DNA of 64,000 nt from CAIVAT01 sp037128705 (GTDB taxonomy: Bacteria; Bacteroidota; Bacteroidia; Bacteroidales; FEN-979), in contig JBAXVX010000015.1 in the NCBI GenBank assembly GCA_037128705.1, forward strand, positions 30,357-94,356, given 5' to 3'. Positions 1 to 7,063 of the stretch are shown one piece after another (position 1 is the first letter of the stretch; each line of letters starts with the position of its first letter). The translations under genes were made by a program, and so were the position numbers. Under the pieces are notes generated by a model. The model worked only from the letters and a program-made list of their open reading frames with translations, was not told where the DNA came from and ran no database searches.

Positions 1-291
1 GATATTTCACCGGTTCTTCATCAGATGGGGCTGGATGCCGTGAATAAAATGAATGAATTCGACCAGCTGGGCTATTTTGACATTGTCAGGAACCTGACGA
101 ACCCCGATGTAATCGCAGCCCTGGGTCGCACCTCCAAAGCCCTCGCTGAAGTAAAAATGGATGATAAACTGGATAACAAATCTCTTTTTGGCTTGCTGAA
201 ACAGCTGAACTCTCCTGATGTCCGTAAATCCCTCTCCTTTGCGCTTAGGTTGGTGCAGGAAATAAATAAAGGTGACAGGGTGACAAGGTAA
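1..291 (+). CDS. DUF1641-like protein, C-terminal fragment
   Basis: The frame is open from base 1, so the gene begins upstream of the window; about 96 residues are visible. The text includes LLKQLNSPDVRKSLSFALRL, which resembles the helical end of DUF1641 proteins, often encoded next to sulfide:quinone oxidoreductase or formate dehydrogenase genes. The neighbours here (TusE/DsrC-like and DsrE2-like) support a sulfur setting. The last residues (GDRVTR) and the TAA stop are read from the first units of an 8-bp tandem repeat, so the natural C-terminus may have been altered by repeat growth. Family assignment is moderate because only the end is seen. Confidence 0.6.
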   Translation, partial: DISPVLHQMGLDAVNKMNEFDQLGYFDIVRNLTNPDVIAALGRTSKALAEVKMDDKLDNKSLFGLLKQLNSPDVRKSLSFALRLVQEINKGDRVTR

Positions 292-375
292 CAGAGTAAT
301 GAAGTAATGGAGTAATGAAGTAATGAAGTAATGGAGTAATGAAGTAATGAAGTAACAGAGTAATGAAGTAATGAA
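272..375 (+). repeat. 8-bp tandem repeat, 13 units
   Basis: Thirteen consecutive 8-mers run from 272 to 375. The first three are GTGACAGG, GTGACAAG and GTAACAGA; most others are GTAATGAA or GTAATGGA. The array starts inside the last codons of the DUF1641-like gene, supplies its stop codon and fills most of the gap before the tusE-like gene. Its first units match a three-unit copy just after era (62939-62962). The period is not a multiple of three. It may expand or contract by slippage. Confidence 0.9.
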
Positions 376-422
376 AATAAAAAAATCGTAAATCGTAATT
401 CGTAAATTTAAATTCATTTCAC

Positions 423-734
423 ATGGCACAGAAAATTTTTGCAGGCGTAACCGTCGACGTAAATGAAGAGGGTTATTTTACAAATTCTGCTCAATGGACA
501 AAGGAACTGGCGGTAGAAGTAGCCAGGGAAGAGGGCATTCAGCTTACGGATAAGCATTTTGCCATTCTTGATTTTCTACGTGAGCGATATGCCAAAGGCG
601 AAGCATTGACCATCAGGTCGGTGGGAAATTCAGGCATTATTGACATCAAAGGCTTCTATGGGTTGTTTCCGGGGGCGCCCATGAAGAAAGCTGCCAAAAT
701 AGCCGGCATTCCAAAACCAGCATCCTGCGTATAA
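423..734 (+). CDS. tusE: TusE/DsrC-like sulfur carrier protein
   Basis: This is a 103-residue protein of the DsrC/TusE family, which carries sulfur as a persulfide on a C-terminal cysteine in tRNA thiolation or dissimilatory sulfur metabolism. The C-terminus reads KPASCV, so the conserved penultimate cysteine (Cys102) is present. The second cysteine of true DsrC, 11 residues upstream, is replaced by Ala91, which points to a TusE-like relay rather than a DsrC that forms the intramolecular trisulfide. Length is typical. It lies between a DUF1641-like and a DsrE2-like gene, on the same strand, so a common sulfur-transfer role is likely. Confidence 0.85.
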   Translation: MAQKIFAGVTVDVNEEGYFTNSAQWTKELAVEVAREEGIQLTDKHFAILDFLRERYAKGEALTIRSVGNSGIIDIKGFYGLFPGAPMKKAAKIAGIPKPASCV

Positions 735-790
735 CCTTTGAGTTTATGCGATGATGTATTTAAATGCATTCACAATTTAATACTGATAAA

Positions 791-1291
791 ATGGCAAACG
801 AAGAATTTCCTTTAAAAAAAGTCTGTATCATATGTGCCAAGGGCACCATTGAAGATGTTTATGCAGCCTTGGTGATGGGCAATGGCGCCGTTATGGAAGG
901 CATTGAAACCAAATTGTTTTTTACCTTTTTCGGCCTCGATGCCATCACAAAGAAAACCATGAACTCATTGCATACAGGCACTGTGGGCAACCCCGCCATG
1001 CGTATGCCGGGCGGTCTCCCCTTCCCCACTTTGCTCGGCATTATTCCAGGCGTGGAAGCTGGCGTTTCAGCAATGATGCGCAGCCAGATGGACAAACTTG
1101 ACATCCCTCCCATCAAAGAATTCCTGGAAATGATTGAAGCCGGCGGCGGCGAGGTTTTCGCCTGCAAACTGGCCATGGACATGTTCAAGCTGAAAAAGGA
1201 GGATCTCTGGGAAGGCGTAAAGGAGGTCTTGACGGTCGGACAATTCTATGAAAAGTGTGGCGGACTTCAGACCCAGATCATCTTCACCTGA
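791..1291 (+). CDS. DsrE/DsrF-like (DsrE2-type) sulfur transfer protein
   Basis: A 166-residue DsrE-fold protein. The start at 791 (MANEEFPLKKVCIIC) is preferred over an ATG at 764 because the family begins close to the first beta strand. Features include a GTIEDVYAALVMGNGAVMEG-like helix, a hydrophobic glycine-rich middle and a conserved cysteine in FACKLAMDMF, the expected persulfide site of DsrE2-type proteins. It follows the TusE-like gene by 56 bases and ends in a strong hairpin, so the sulfur genes probably form one transcript. The sulfur donor and acceptor cannot be told from the sequence. Confidence 0.8.
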   Translation: MANEEFPLKKVCIICAKGTIEDVYAALVMGNGAVMEGIETKLFFTFFGLDAITKKTMNSLHTGTVGNPAMRMPGGLPFPTLLGIIPGVEAGVSAMMRSQMDKLDIPPIKEFLEMIEAGGGEVFACKLAMDMFKLKKEDLWEGVKEVLTVGQFYEKCGGLQTQIIFT

Positions 1292-1316
1292 TCCGGTTTT
1301 CCCCTTTCATCTGAAG

Positions 1317-1354
1317 ATAAATCCCATCCTCTGTCATTAGGGGTTGGGATTTAT
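1317..1354. terminator. Hairpin between convergent genes
   Basis: A perfect 10-bp stem ATAAATCCCA (1317-1326) pairs with TGGGATTTAT (1345-1354). It lies between the dsrE2-like gene and the convergent FNR-like gene and can serve both strands. Confidence 0.75.
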
Positions 1355-1371
1355 TCGTTTATGCCTTGCTG

Positions 1372-2091
1372 TTAACCGTTCTTACTGATCTGCTGCAACA
1401 ATTCAGGGTTAACAATTTCCAGCGTCCGGGCGTCAAGCCGGAGAATGCCCTCCTCCTTGAATTTTGTAAGTACCCGCGTTGCACTTTCCCTGGAAATACC
1501 AATCAGGTCGGCAAATTCCTGGCGTGTGAAGGGAATCTCGAACAAGGGGGACTCATAAATTATCTTTGAAAAATAGAGAAGTGCATCGGCAACCCGGCCA
1601 TAGGTCTTTTTTTGCGATTGGCTCATCACCCTGTGAAAGTTATTCAGGCTGTCGCGGCTCACTGACACGAGGATCTCAAAGGCAAAATTGCCGTTTTGCC
1701 TGACCAGCTGATTAAAAATGTTCAGGTCTATGTAGCAAACCTTGATATCTTCGAGGGCAGCATAGGAATAATGGTTGATCCGGTCGCCAAACAGGGAAGG
1801 CAATCCCAGGTAAGTATATTTCTTTATGATCTGTAAAATCTGGATCGTGTCATTTGTCCCCTTCTTATACTCCTTCACCAATCCCGACTTCAGGTAAATA
1901 ATGTGGGAGGTCATGGAGCCCTCATGCAGGATGATATCGCCCTTCCTGAAGGAGGTTTCACGGCTGTTGTCATTAACGAGATCTATCTCGCTTGAATTTA
2001 AAACCGCTGCTGCACAGGATTTTACCTTGCAATCCCTGCATGAATTTATCTTCCTGTTATTATCCTGATACATCGTTTCCTGGCTGTTCAA
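1372..2091 (-). CDS. Crp/Fnr family regulator with FNR-like cysteines
   Basis: A 239-residue transcription factor: N-terminal cysteine segment (18-26), cyclic-nucleotide-binding-like beta barrel (about 45-135), long dimerisation helix, and C-terminal helix-turn-helix (about 190-220, recognition helix around ISRESATRVL). Cys18, Cys21, Cys26 plus Cys119 mirror the four cluster ligands of E. coli FNR (20, 23, 29, 122), so an oxygen-labile Fe-S cluster is possible, though the spacing is one residue shorter at the third position. The recognition helix has Glu and TR at the places that read TTGAT/TGTGA-type sites. It is divergent from the NifX/desulfurase genes, and two palindromes lie between. It probably controls itself and the sulfur genes in response to redox state. 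Confidence 0.88.
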   Translation of the reverse strand: MNSQETMYQDNNRKINSCRDCKVKSCAAAVLNSSEIDLVNDNSRETSFRKGDIILHEGSMTSHIIYLKSGLVKEYKKGTNDTIQILQIIKKYTYLGLPSLFGDRINHYSYAALEDIKVCYIDLNIFNQLVRQNGNFAFEILVSVSRDSLNNFHRVMSQSQKKTYGRVADALLYFSKIIYESPLFEIPFTRQEFADLIGISRESATRVLTKFKEEGILRLDARTLEIVNPELLQQISKNG

Positions 2092-2134
2092 TTATACATT
2101 GAATACAAAGGTCGGCAAAATAATCATGGTCTGG

Positions 2135-2150
2135 TGTGACGGTTGTCACA
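2135..2150. promoter_or_regulatory. CRP/FNR-type palindrome
   Basis: TGTGACGGTTGTCACA is a perfect inverted repeat of the form TGTGA-N6-TCACA, 44 bases upstream of the FNR-like gene start. It is the classical half-site for Crp/Fnr proteins, so autoregulation is likely. Confidence 0.65.
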
Positions 2151-2196
2151 TTTCCTTAGGGCATTTATCTTGCGGCAAGTTGTTCATTTCAACATT

Positions 2197-2211
2197 TAAT
2201 CAAGTTGATTA
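2197..2211. promoter_or_regulatory. 15-bp palindrome, candidate operator
   Basis: TAATCAAGTTGATTA is a perfect 7-bp inverted repeat around one central base. It lies 60 bases upstream of the TAnnTTTG box of the NifX-like gene. The half-sites contain the FNR word TTGAT but in outward order, so the binding protein is uncertain. Confidence 0.45.
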
Positions 2212-2270
2212 TCACACACTTGGAATCTCAGTATCACGGCCTTTATGCCTTTTCGGGCACATGTACTGTC

Positions 2271-2278
2271 TACCTTTG
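2271..2278 (+). promoter_or_regulatory. Bacteroidota -7 box
   Basis: TACCTTTG matches TAnnTTTG exactly, 50 bases before the start of the NifX-like gene. No clear -33 TTG is seen. It is the likely promoter of the NifX-like and desulfurase genes. Confidence 0.6.
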
Positions 2279-2327
2279 TAAAATCAAGCAGGTAGATAAG
2301 TGAATTTACAGATATTAATTCCTCCAT

Positions 2328-2669
2328 ATGAAAATCGCGATACCAACCAATGATGGATTGACGCTGAGTCCCGAGTTCGGACAGGCGAAGGGTTTCCTGG
2401 TTCTTACCCTTGAACTGGGAGCACTTATCAAGGAAGAAATAAGATGGAACCTGTTAAGTGACCTGCTTTGCTCTTCCGATGGCATCCTCAATCCGATTGC
2501 TGACTGCCAGGTTGTCTTGGTAAATAACATCGGCCCTCTTTTTTCTAAACTTGTTTCAGCACAAAAGAAAGAAATCGTTAGAACAGAGGAATCAATCATC
2601 ACCAACGCCTATAATCACTACCTGAATACCAAACTCTACCGGGAAACCAACACCTGCTGCTGTCCCTGA
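2328..2669 (+). CDS. NifX/NifB-type domain protein
   Basis: A 113-residue protein that starts MKIAIPTNDGLTLSPEFGQA, the usual opening of the dinitrogenase iron-molybdenum cofactor biosynthesis domain (NifX, NafY and the C-terminus of NifB). Such stand-alone proteins bind Fe-S or metal-sulfur clusters and are widespread in organisms that do not fix nitrogen. The C-terminus ends TNTCCCP, with three adjacent cysteines, which is not typical and suggests metal or sulfur binding. It is followed 15 bases later by a cysteine desulfurase-like gene, so the two are probably co-transcribed and could assemble or carry sulfur. Confidence 0.8.
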   Translation: MKIAIPTNDGLTLSPEFGQAKGFLVLTLELGALIKEEIRWNLLSDLLCSSDGILNPIADCQVVLVNNIGPLFSKLVSAQKKEIVRTEESIITNAYNHYLNTKLYRETNTCCCP

Positions 2670-2684
2670 CCTTCTGACTTTTTT

Positions 2685-4160
2685 ATGAATACTGAAAATT
2701 ATTTTAAAAAGTTCCGTAAACACATCATCGGGCGCGATCAGTTTTACCAATCGCCCTACGGCAGAAAAAAAATGTTGTATGCCGACTGGATTGCCAGCGG
2801 TCGTCTCTATGAGCCCATTGAGGACAAGATGAGTCATTCAATCGGACCTTTTATCGGGAACACGCATACCGAAACCAGTGAAAACGGCCGATTGATGACC
2901 CAGGCATACCAGCAGGCTCATCTTCGGATAAAAAAACATGTCAATGCCGGACCCAAGGATGTGATCATCACCACCGGATTCGGGATGACCGCAGCAATCG
3001 TCAAGTTTCAGCGACTACTTGGTTTGAAATCCTGCAGCGAATTTAATGGCCACACCTGCCTGAAGGAGACCGAACGCCCCGTGGTATTCATCACCCACAT
3101 GGAGCATCATTCAAATCACACTTCATGGTACGAGACTTTTGCCGATGTCGTGGTCGTCGAGCCCGGAGCTGACCTGCTGGTCGATCTGAAAAATCTTGAA
3201 GCGGCCTTAATAAAATACAAAGAGCGCAAACGCAAGTTCGGTTCTTTTACCGCCTGCTCAAATGTGACCGGCATCCGAACCCCTTACCATGCAATGGCCC
3301 GCTTAATGCATGAATATGGCGGAGTTGCCTTTATTGACTTCGCAGCGTCAGCTCCTTATGATTCCATCAATATGCATCCGGCTGACCCAAAAGAAAAACT
3401 GGATGCGGTGATGTTCTCCCCCCACAAATTTTTAGGTGGCCCGGGATCGTCGGGTGTACTCATTTTTGATTCTTCCCTGTACGACAACAAAGTGCCTGAT
3501 CAGCCGGGCGGCGGTACCGTTGACTGGACCAACGCCTGGGGAGAGTACAAATTCATTGATGATATTGAAATCCGTGAAGACGGTGGAACCCCTGGTTTCC
3601 TGCAGGCGATTAAAACGGCGCTTGCTATCGAACTGAAAGACCAGATGACCGTGGAAAAAATGCACAGGCGGGAACAATTCATGGTTGAGGTTGCCATGAA
3701 AAAACTTCATAAAATCCCTGCGATCCATATCCTGGCTGAAAAAATTACCGACCGGCTCGGGATCATCTCCTTTTATGCCGATTCCATCCATTATAACCTG
3801 TTTGTGAGGTTGCTGAGCGACAGGTTCGGCATCCAGATGCGGGGCGGATGTGCCTGCGCAGGAACCTATGGTCACTACCTGCTGAATGTGAGCCACGACA
3901 GATCAAAAAAAATCACGGATAAAATCAACACGGGTGACCTTTCTGAAAAACCGGGGTGGGTCAGGCTTTCGTTACACCCGACCATGACGGATGCGGAACT
4001 GAAATTCATCCTGGATGCCATAAAAAAGGTCGTGAAAAATTATAAAAAGTGGGGATCAGACTATATCTATAATAAGCATACCAATGAGTTCATGCACAAG
4101 ATTGGGATGACTCACAATGGCAGGATCGAGTCGTGGTTTAAATTGACAAAAGGGGATTGA
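2685..4160 (+). CDS. Class V aminotransferase / cysteine desulfurase-like
   Basis: A 491-residue PLP enzyme of the aminotransferase class V fold. The PLP lysine is Lys248 in SPHKFLGGPG; an HMEHHSNHTSWYE segment near 145 supplies the ring-stacking histidine. A C-terminal RGGCACAGTYG motif (Cys389, Cys391) lies in the region that carries the active cysteine of SufS-type desulfurases, although the local motif differs from RxxHHCA. About 80 residues longer than SufS. It probably releases sulfur from cysteine or a related compound. Its position between a NifX-like and a cysteine synthase gene supports a role in sulfur supply; the substrate is not proven. Confidence 0.8.
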   Translation: MNTENYFKKFRKHIIGRDQFYQSPYGRKKMLYADWIASGRLYEPIEDKMSHSIGPFIGNTHTETSENGRLMTQAYQQAHLRIKKHVNAGPKDVIITTGFGMTAAIVKFQRLLGLKSCSEFNGHTCLKETERPVVFITHMEHHSNHTSWYETFADVVVVEPGADLLVDLKNLEAALIKYKERKRKFGSFTACSNVTGIRTPYHAMARLMHEYGGVAFIDFAASAPYDSINMHPADPKEKLDAVMFSPHKFLGGPGSSGVLIFDSSLYDNKVPDQPGGGTVDWTNAWGEYKFIDDIEIREDGGTPGFLQAIKTALAIELKDQMTVEKMHRREQFMVEVAMKKLHKIPAIHILAEKITDRLGIISFYADSIHYNLFVRLLSDRFGIQMRGGCACAGTYGHYLLNVSHDRSKKITDKINTGDLSEKPGWVRLSLHPTMTDAELKFILDAIKKVVKNYKKWGSDYIYNKHTNEFMHKIGMTHNGRIESWFKLTKGD

Positions 4161-4231
4161 GTCCTTCAGTTCCCAACCCGTTTTCGTTGCAAAGTTCGCG
4201 GAATGAAACTTTTTCATTGTCGCATTTTTGC

Positions 4232-4239
4232 TATTTTTG
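4232..4239 (+). promoter_or_regulatory. Bacteroidota -7 box
   Basis: TATTTTTG matches TAnnTTTG, 48 bases upstream of the ATG at 4288 of the cysteine synthase gene. It supports the later start, because an upstream TTG start at 4228 would precede this box. Confidence 0.6.
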
Positions 4240-4287
4240 CAAGCGTTAACTGCTTTGAAAATCCTGTCAGCCTTTCAATCAATCAAT

Positions 4288-5385
4288 ATGAATCCCAGAA
4301 TCAACGACCAATTTAAGCTCCGTTTCATCGATCTGTGGCGGCTTATCGGGAACTCTCCCCTTCTTGCCATCAATTTTACCTACAAGGGTGAAAAAAGAGT
4401 CCTCTATGCCAAATCGGAACACTATAACGTAACAGGAAGTATCAAAGACCGCATGGCCCTCTATATTCTTGAGCGGGCCTATTCAGAGAACAAGATCAAG
4501 CCTGGCGATACCATTGTGGAGGCAACCAGCGGCAACACCGGAATTGCCTTTGCCGCGATCGGAAAGGCATTGGGGCACAATGTACGCATTATTATGCCCG
4601 ACTGGATGAGCAAGGAACGGGTCGACATCATCAAAAGCCTGGGAGCCCAGATCATCCCGGTCTCAAAAGAACAGGGTGGTTTTCTGGGGAGCATCCGGAT
4701 CTCAGAGGAAATTGCACGACAAGAAGCCAATATATTTCTTCCCCAGCAGTTTTCAAATGATGCGAACGCAGAGGCACATGAAAAAACGACCGGCCCTGAG
4801 ATCTGGTATCAGCTCCGATACCATGGTATTACCCCTGATGCCTTTATAGCAGGTGTCGGGACCGGAGGAACTGTCATGGGTGTTGGCCGCTACCTGAAGT
4901 CGATGAAGTCCAACATCAAGATACACCCTCTGGAACCAGCCGAATCACCCACCATGTCAACCGGTCATAAGGTTGGCTCGCACAGGATCCAGGGGATCAG
5001 CGATGAATTCATTCCTGCAATCATAAAACTTGATCAGCTCGACCATATTGTTGCAGTGCCTGATGGAGATTCTATCCTCCTGGCGCAGAAACTGGCCCGT
5101 CAGCTTGGACTAGCCGTGGGGATCTCCTCCGGAGCCAATTTCCTTGGAGCCCTCCATATCCAGAATGAAATTGGTCCCGACGCAGCCGTAGTGACTGTTT
5201 TTGCCGATTGCAATAAAAAGTACCTGAGCACGGATCTCATGCGTGAAGAACCCCTGAAGGACCATTATGAATCGCAACATATTGAACTCACCGGCTTTAA
5301 AGTATTCAAGCGTGTGTGTGATACCTGCTGTGAAATGGGCCTGTGTGATGTACGCCCCCTGGACTTTCCATGCAGAAAAGCATAA
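4288..5385 (+). CDS. Cysteine synthase family protein with Cys-rich tail
   Basis: A 365-residue PLP beta-elimination/replacement enzyme (CysK/CysM/cystathionine beta-synthase catalytic fold). Lys53 in TGSIKDR is the PLP lysine; SGNTG (81-85) holds the substrate carboxylate; GTGGTVMG binds the phosphate. It would make cysteine from an activated serine and sulfide, or act on cystathionine-type substrates. Unusually, after the fold ends (near 325) there is a tail with Cys344, 347, 348, 353 and 362 (pattern CxxCCx4C). Such a tail could bind zinc or an Fe-S cluster, or carry sulfane sulfur. It lies directly after the desulfurase-like gene but has its own promoter box. Confidence 0.88.
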   Translation: MNPRINDQFKLRFIDLWRLIGNSPLLAINFTYKGEKRVLYAKSEHYNVTGSIKDRMALYILERAYSENKIKPGDTIVEATSGNTGIAFAAIGKALGHNVRIIMPDWMSKERVDIIKSLGAQIIPVSKEQGGFLGSIRISEEIARQEANIFLPQQFSNDANAEAHEKTTGPEIWYQLRYHGITPDAFIAGVGTGGTVMGVGRYLKSMKSNIKIHPLEPAESPTMSTGHKVGSHRIQGISDEFIPAIIKLDQLDHIVAVPDGDSILLAQKLARQLGLAVGISSGANFLGALHIQNEIGPDAAVVTVFADCNKKYLSTDLMREEPLKDHYESQHIELTGFKVFKRVCDTCCEMGLCDVRPLDFPCRKA

Positions 5386-5484
5386 GGAGCGAAAAAGGAA
5401 TAATTTTTCAGCCCAACCGCAAGTTTTTCTTTTTTTGGTTGTCTAAATGTAAATCAACCTCATTAACAACAAAAATTAAAAACT

Positions 5485-5952
5485 ATGAAAACCGTGTCCG
5501 GAATTTTATTAACACTTGGCTTGGTGCTGTTCCTCGCCGGCACCTCCTATTCACAGGTTGCCACCACATCCAACCCCTCTAAATCTACCTCAACCCAGGC
5601 AGCAGCAGCTCCCGGAAAATTCGTTGATGCCAACACAAATGGCATCTGCGATCGTCATGAAGCGAAATGTACCCAGACCCAGGGTAAAAATTTCGTGGAT
5701 AAAAACGGGGATGGAAAATGCGACAACTGCGGCTCTGCCGGAAAATGCAGCGGCTCCGGGTGCGGAAAAGGCAACTGCAGCGGACAGGGATGTGGAAAAG
5801 GCAACTGCAGCGGACAGGGATGCGGAAAATCCCAGGGCAAGGGTAACTGCGGCCAGGGTCAGAACAGCGGAAAAGGCTGCGGACAAGGTCATCAGCACAA
5901 GAATGGCTGTAACATGCAGGGAACTCAGCCAGCCACCAAACCAGGAAAATAA
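5485..5952 (+). CDS. Secreted Cys/Gly-rich repeat protein
   Basis: A 155-residue protein with an N-terminal signal peptide (MKTVSGILLTLGLVLFLAGT, cleavage near YSQ-VA). Two calcium-loop-like segments follow: FVDANTNGICD and FVDKNGDGKCD, similar to the EF-hand-like DxNxDGxxD pattern. The C-terminal half is made of CGKGNCSGQG repeats, ending with GHQHKNGCN. Cysteine, glycine, lysine and histidine content suggests binding of soft metals in the periplasm or at the surface. It lies just upstream of an ECF sigma/anti-sigma/metal-sensor set, separated by a large hairpin, and may be its main target. No named family recognised. Confidence 0.75.
   Translation: MKTVSGILLTLGLVLFLAGTSYSQVATTSNPSKSTSTQAAAAPGKFVDANTNGICDRHEAKCTQTQGKNFVDKNGDGKCDNCGSAGKCSGSGCGKGNCSGQGCGKGNCSGQGCGKSQGKGNCGQGQNSGKGCGQGHQHKNGCNMQGTQPATKPGK
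5761..5829 (+). repeat. 30-bp in-frame tandem repeat
   Basis: Two units, 5761-5790 and 5791-5820, differ at one base (TGC versus TGT) and are followed by a partial third unit. They encode CGKGNCSGQG and keep the frame, so the repeat number can vary without breaking the protein. Confidence 0.85.
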
Positions 5953-5961
5953 GTACTAACA

Positions 5962-6014
5962 AAACAGGAAGCCAGCGTTTGCCTTAAGCAGGCAAATTCT
6001 GGCTTTTCCTGTTT
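5962..6014 (+). terminator. Long hairpin after Cys-rich gene
   Basis: AAACAGGAA and GCCAG (5962-5975) pair with CTGGC and TTTTCCTGTTT (5999-6014), with an inner GTTTGCC/GGCAAAT stem. It ends 11 bases before the sigma factor start. It can terminate the Cys-rich gene transcript or attenuate read-through into the sigma operon. Confidence 0.7.
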
Positions 6015-6025
6015 GATGAGAAAGA

Positions 6026-6607
6026 ATGACTGACCCGGAATTGATTCAAGGAGTCCTACGGCGTGATCGCAATGCCTTTCAGTACCTGGTAAATCATTAT
6101 CAGAAACAGGTAATTAAAACGGCATTTTATTTCCTGGGTAATATGGAAGATGCTGAAGATTTATCGCAGGAGATTTTTCTGGATATCATTTATTCCATGA
6201 AATCGTTCAAAAACTCTTCCACCCTTTCCACCTGGATTTACAGGATCACCGTTAACAAATCACTGAACCAGGTAAAAAAGAACCGGAGGAAAGGGATTGC
6301 AGTGAGACTTGAATCGCTGTTCAGGCATCCGTTCGAAACAGGGCACCGCCGGGAGACTGAACCATCGGCTGCCGGCGACCATTATGAAGAAAAGGAAAAA
6401 CGGGAGCTGATGCATGCGGCCATCAGGCGGCTTCCCGAGAACCAGCGCATCGCTTTTGTCCTGAACAAATTTGACGACCAGTCCTATAAACAAATCGCCG
6501 GGATCATGGGCGTCGGGTTGCCGGCCGTTGAATCCCTGATCCACCGGGCAAAGCTGAACCTTCAAAAGCATTTGCTGCCGCAATTTTCAGAATACCAAAA
6601 AAGCTGA
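6026..6607 (+). CDS. ECF RNA polymerase sigma factor
   Basis: A 193-residue sigma-70 family (ECF) factor. Region 2 spans about 10-90, with EDAEDLSQEIFLDIIYSM and the DNA-melting helix STWIYRITVNKSLNQVKK. Region 4 spans about 130-185 (LPENQRIAFVLNKFDDQSYKQIAGIMGV followed by a helix ending HRAKLNLQ). It is the first gene of a three-gene unit with a zinc-finger anti-sigma factor (2-base gap) and a periplasmic sensor. It probably drives transcription of metal or envelope stress genes when released from the anti-sigma factor. Confidence 0.92.
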   Translation: MTDPELIQGVLRRDRNAFQYLVNHYQKQVIKTAFYFLGNMEDAEDLSQEIFLDIIYSMKSFKNSSTLSTWIYRITVNKSLNQVKKNRRKGIAVRLESLFRHPFETGHRRETEPSAAGDHYEEKEKRELMHAAIRRLPENQRIAFVLNKFDDQSYKQIAGIMGVGLPAVESLIHRAKLNLQKHLLPQFSEYQKS

Positions 6608-6609
6608 CC

Positions 6610-7059
6610 ATGAACTGTAAATTTTTCAGTAAACATCTTTTCGCTTATCATGAAGGCACATTGCCTGAAGCGTTCCGACCATCGTTCGAAGAACACCTTA
6701 TCTCCTGCGATTCCTGCATGAAACTGAATACCAGGTACAACATTTTAGATGAACTTATCGAGGGCGAAAAAAGTGTCGAATCATCCCCATTTGCATCGAC
6801 ACGCATCCTGCAGCGGATCACTGAAGAATTTGAACCTTCGCGGGCCATCCATGCCCAGGTTTGGGTCCGGGTCATTCAACCCGTCGCTATAGCCATCGCC
6901 CTTGTGGTCGGAATACTGATCGGATTGTTTACGGCCAGAACCGGGAATACGCAGGCACCACAACTTGTAAACAAAACAGATCATATTCAGTTTCTTAAAT
7001 CTGATCTCTATATTTCCGAATTTACAGATGAAGACAAAGTCCTGGATCTAAATAAATAA
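6610..7059 (+). CDS. Zinc-finger anti-sigma factor
   Basis: A 149-residue membrane protein. The N-terminal cytoplasmic part carries Cys3 and the ZAS motif His29-x3-Cys33-x2-Cys36 (EEHLISCDSC), which coordinates zinc and grips the sigma factor. One transmembrane segment lies near 88-108, followed by a short periplasmic tail of about 40 residues. It is 2 bases downstream of the ECF sigma gene and 4 bases upstream of a periplasmic sensor gene. By analogy with CnrYXH-type systems it would hold the sigma factor until the sensor reports a signal. Confidence 0.85.
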   Translation: MNCKFFSKHLFAYHEGTLPEAFRPSFEEHLISCDSCMKLNTRYNILDELIEGEKSVESSPFASTRILQRITEEFEPSRAIHAQVWVRVIQPVAIAIALVVGILIGLFTARTGNTQAPQLVNKTDHIQFLKSDLYISEFTDEDKVLDLNK

Positions 7060-7063
7060 AAAC

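Noticed and set aside
7..429. Open frame on the minus strand with repeated ITSLLHYF-like text
   Set aside because: It is produced by the 8-bp tandem repeat read in three shifting frames and overlaps the DUF1641-like gene; no start signal.
5370..5582. Open frame of 70 residues between cysteine synthase and the Cys-rich protein
   Set aside because: It overlaps both neighbours, has no promoter or family likeness, and the Cys-rich protein has a good signal peptide in its own frame.
5761..5829. Could the repeats be a CRISPR array?
   Set aside because: The two 30-bp units are directly adjacent, without spacers, and in frame with a coding region. No cas gene is present.
5585..5962. Several minus-strand frames opposite the Cys-rich protein
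   Set aside because: They are mirror products of the Gly/Cys repeat codons; repetitive text with no start context.
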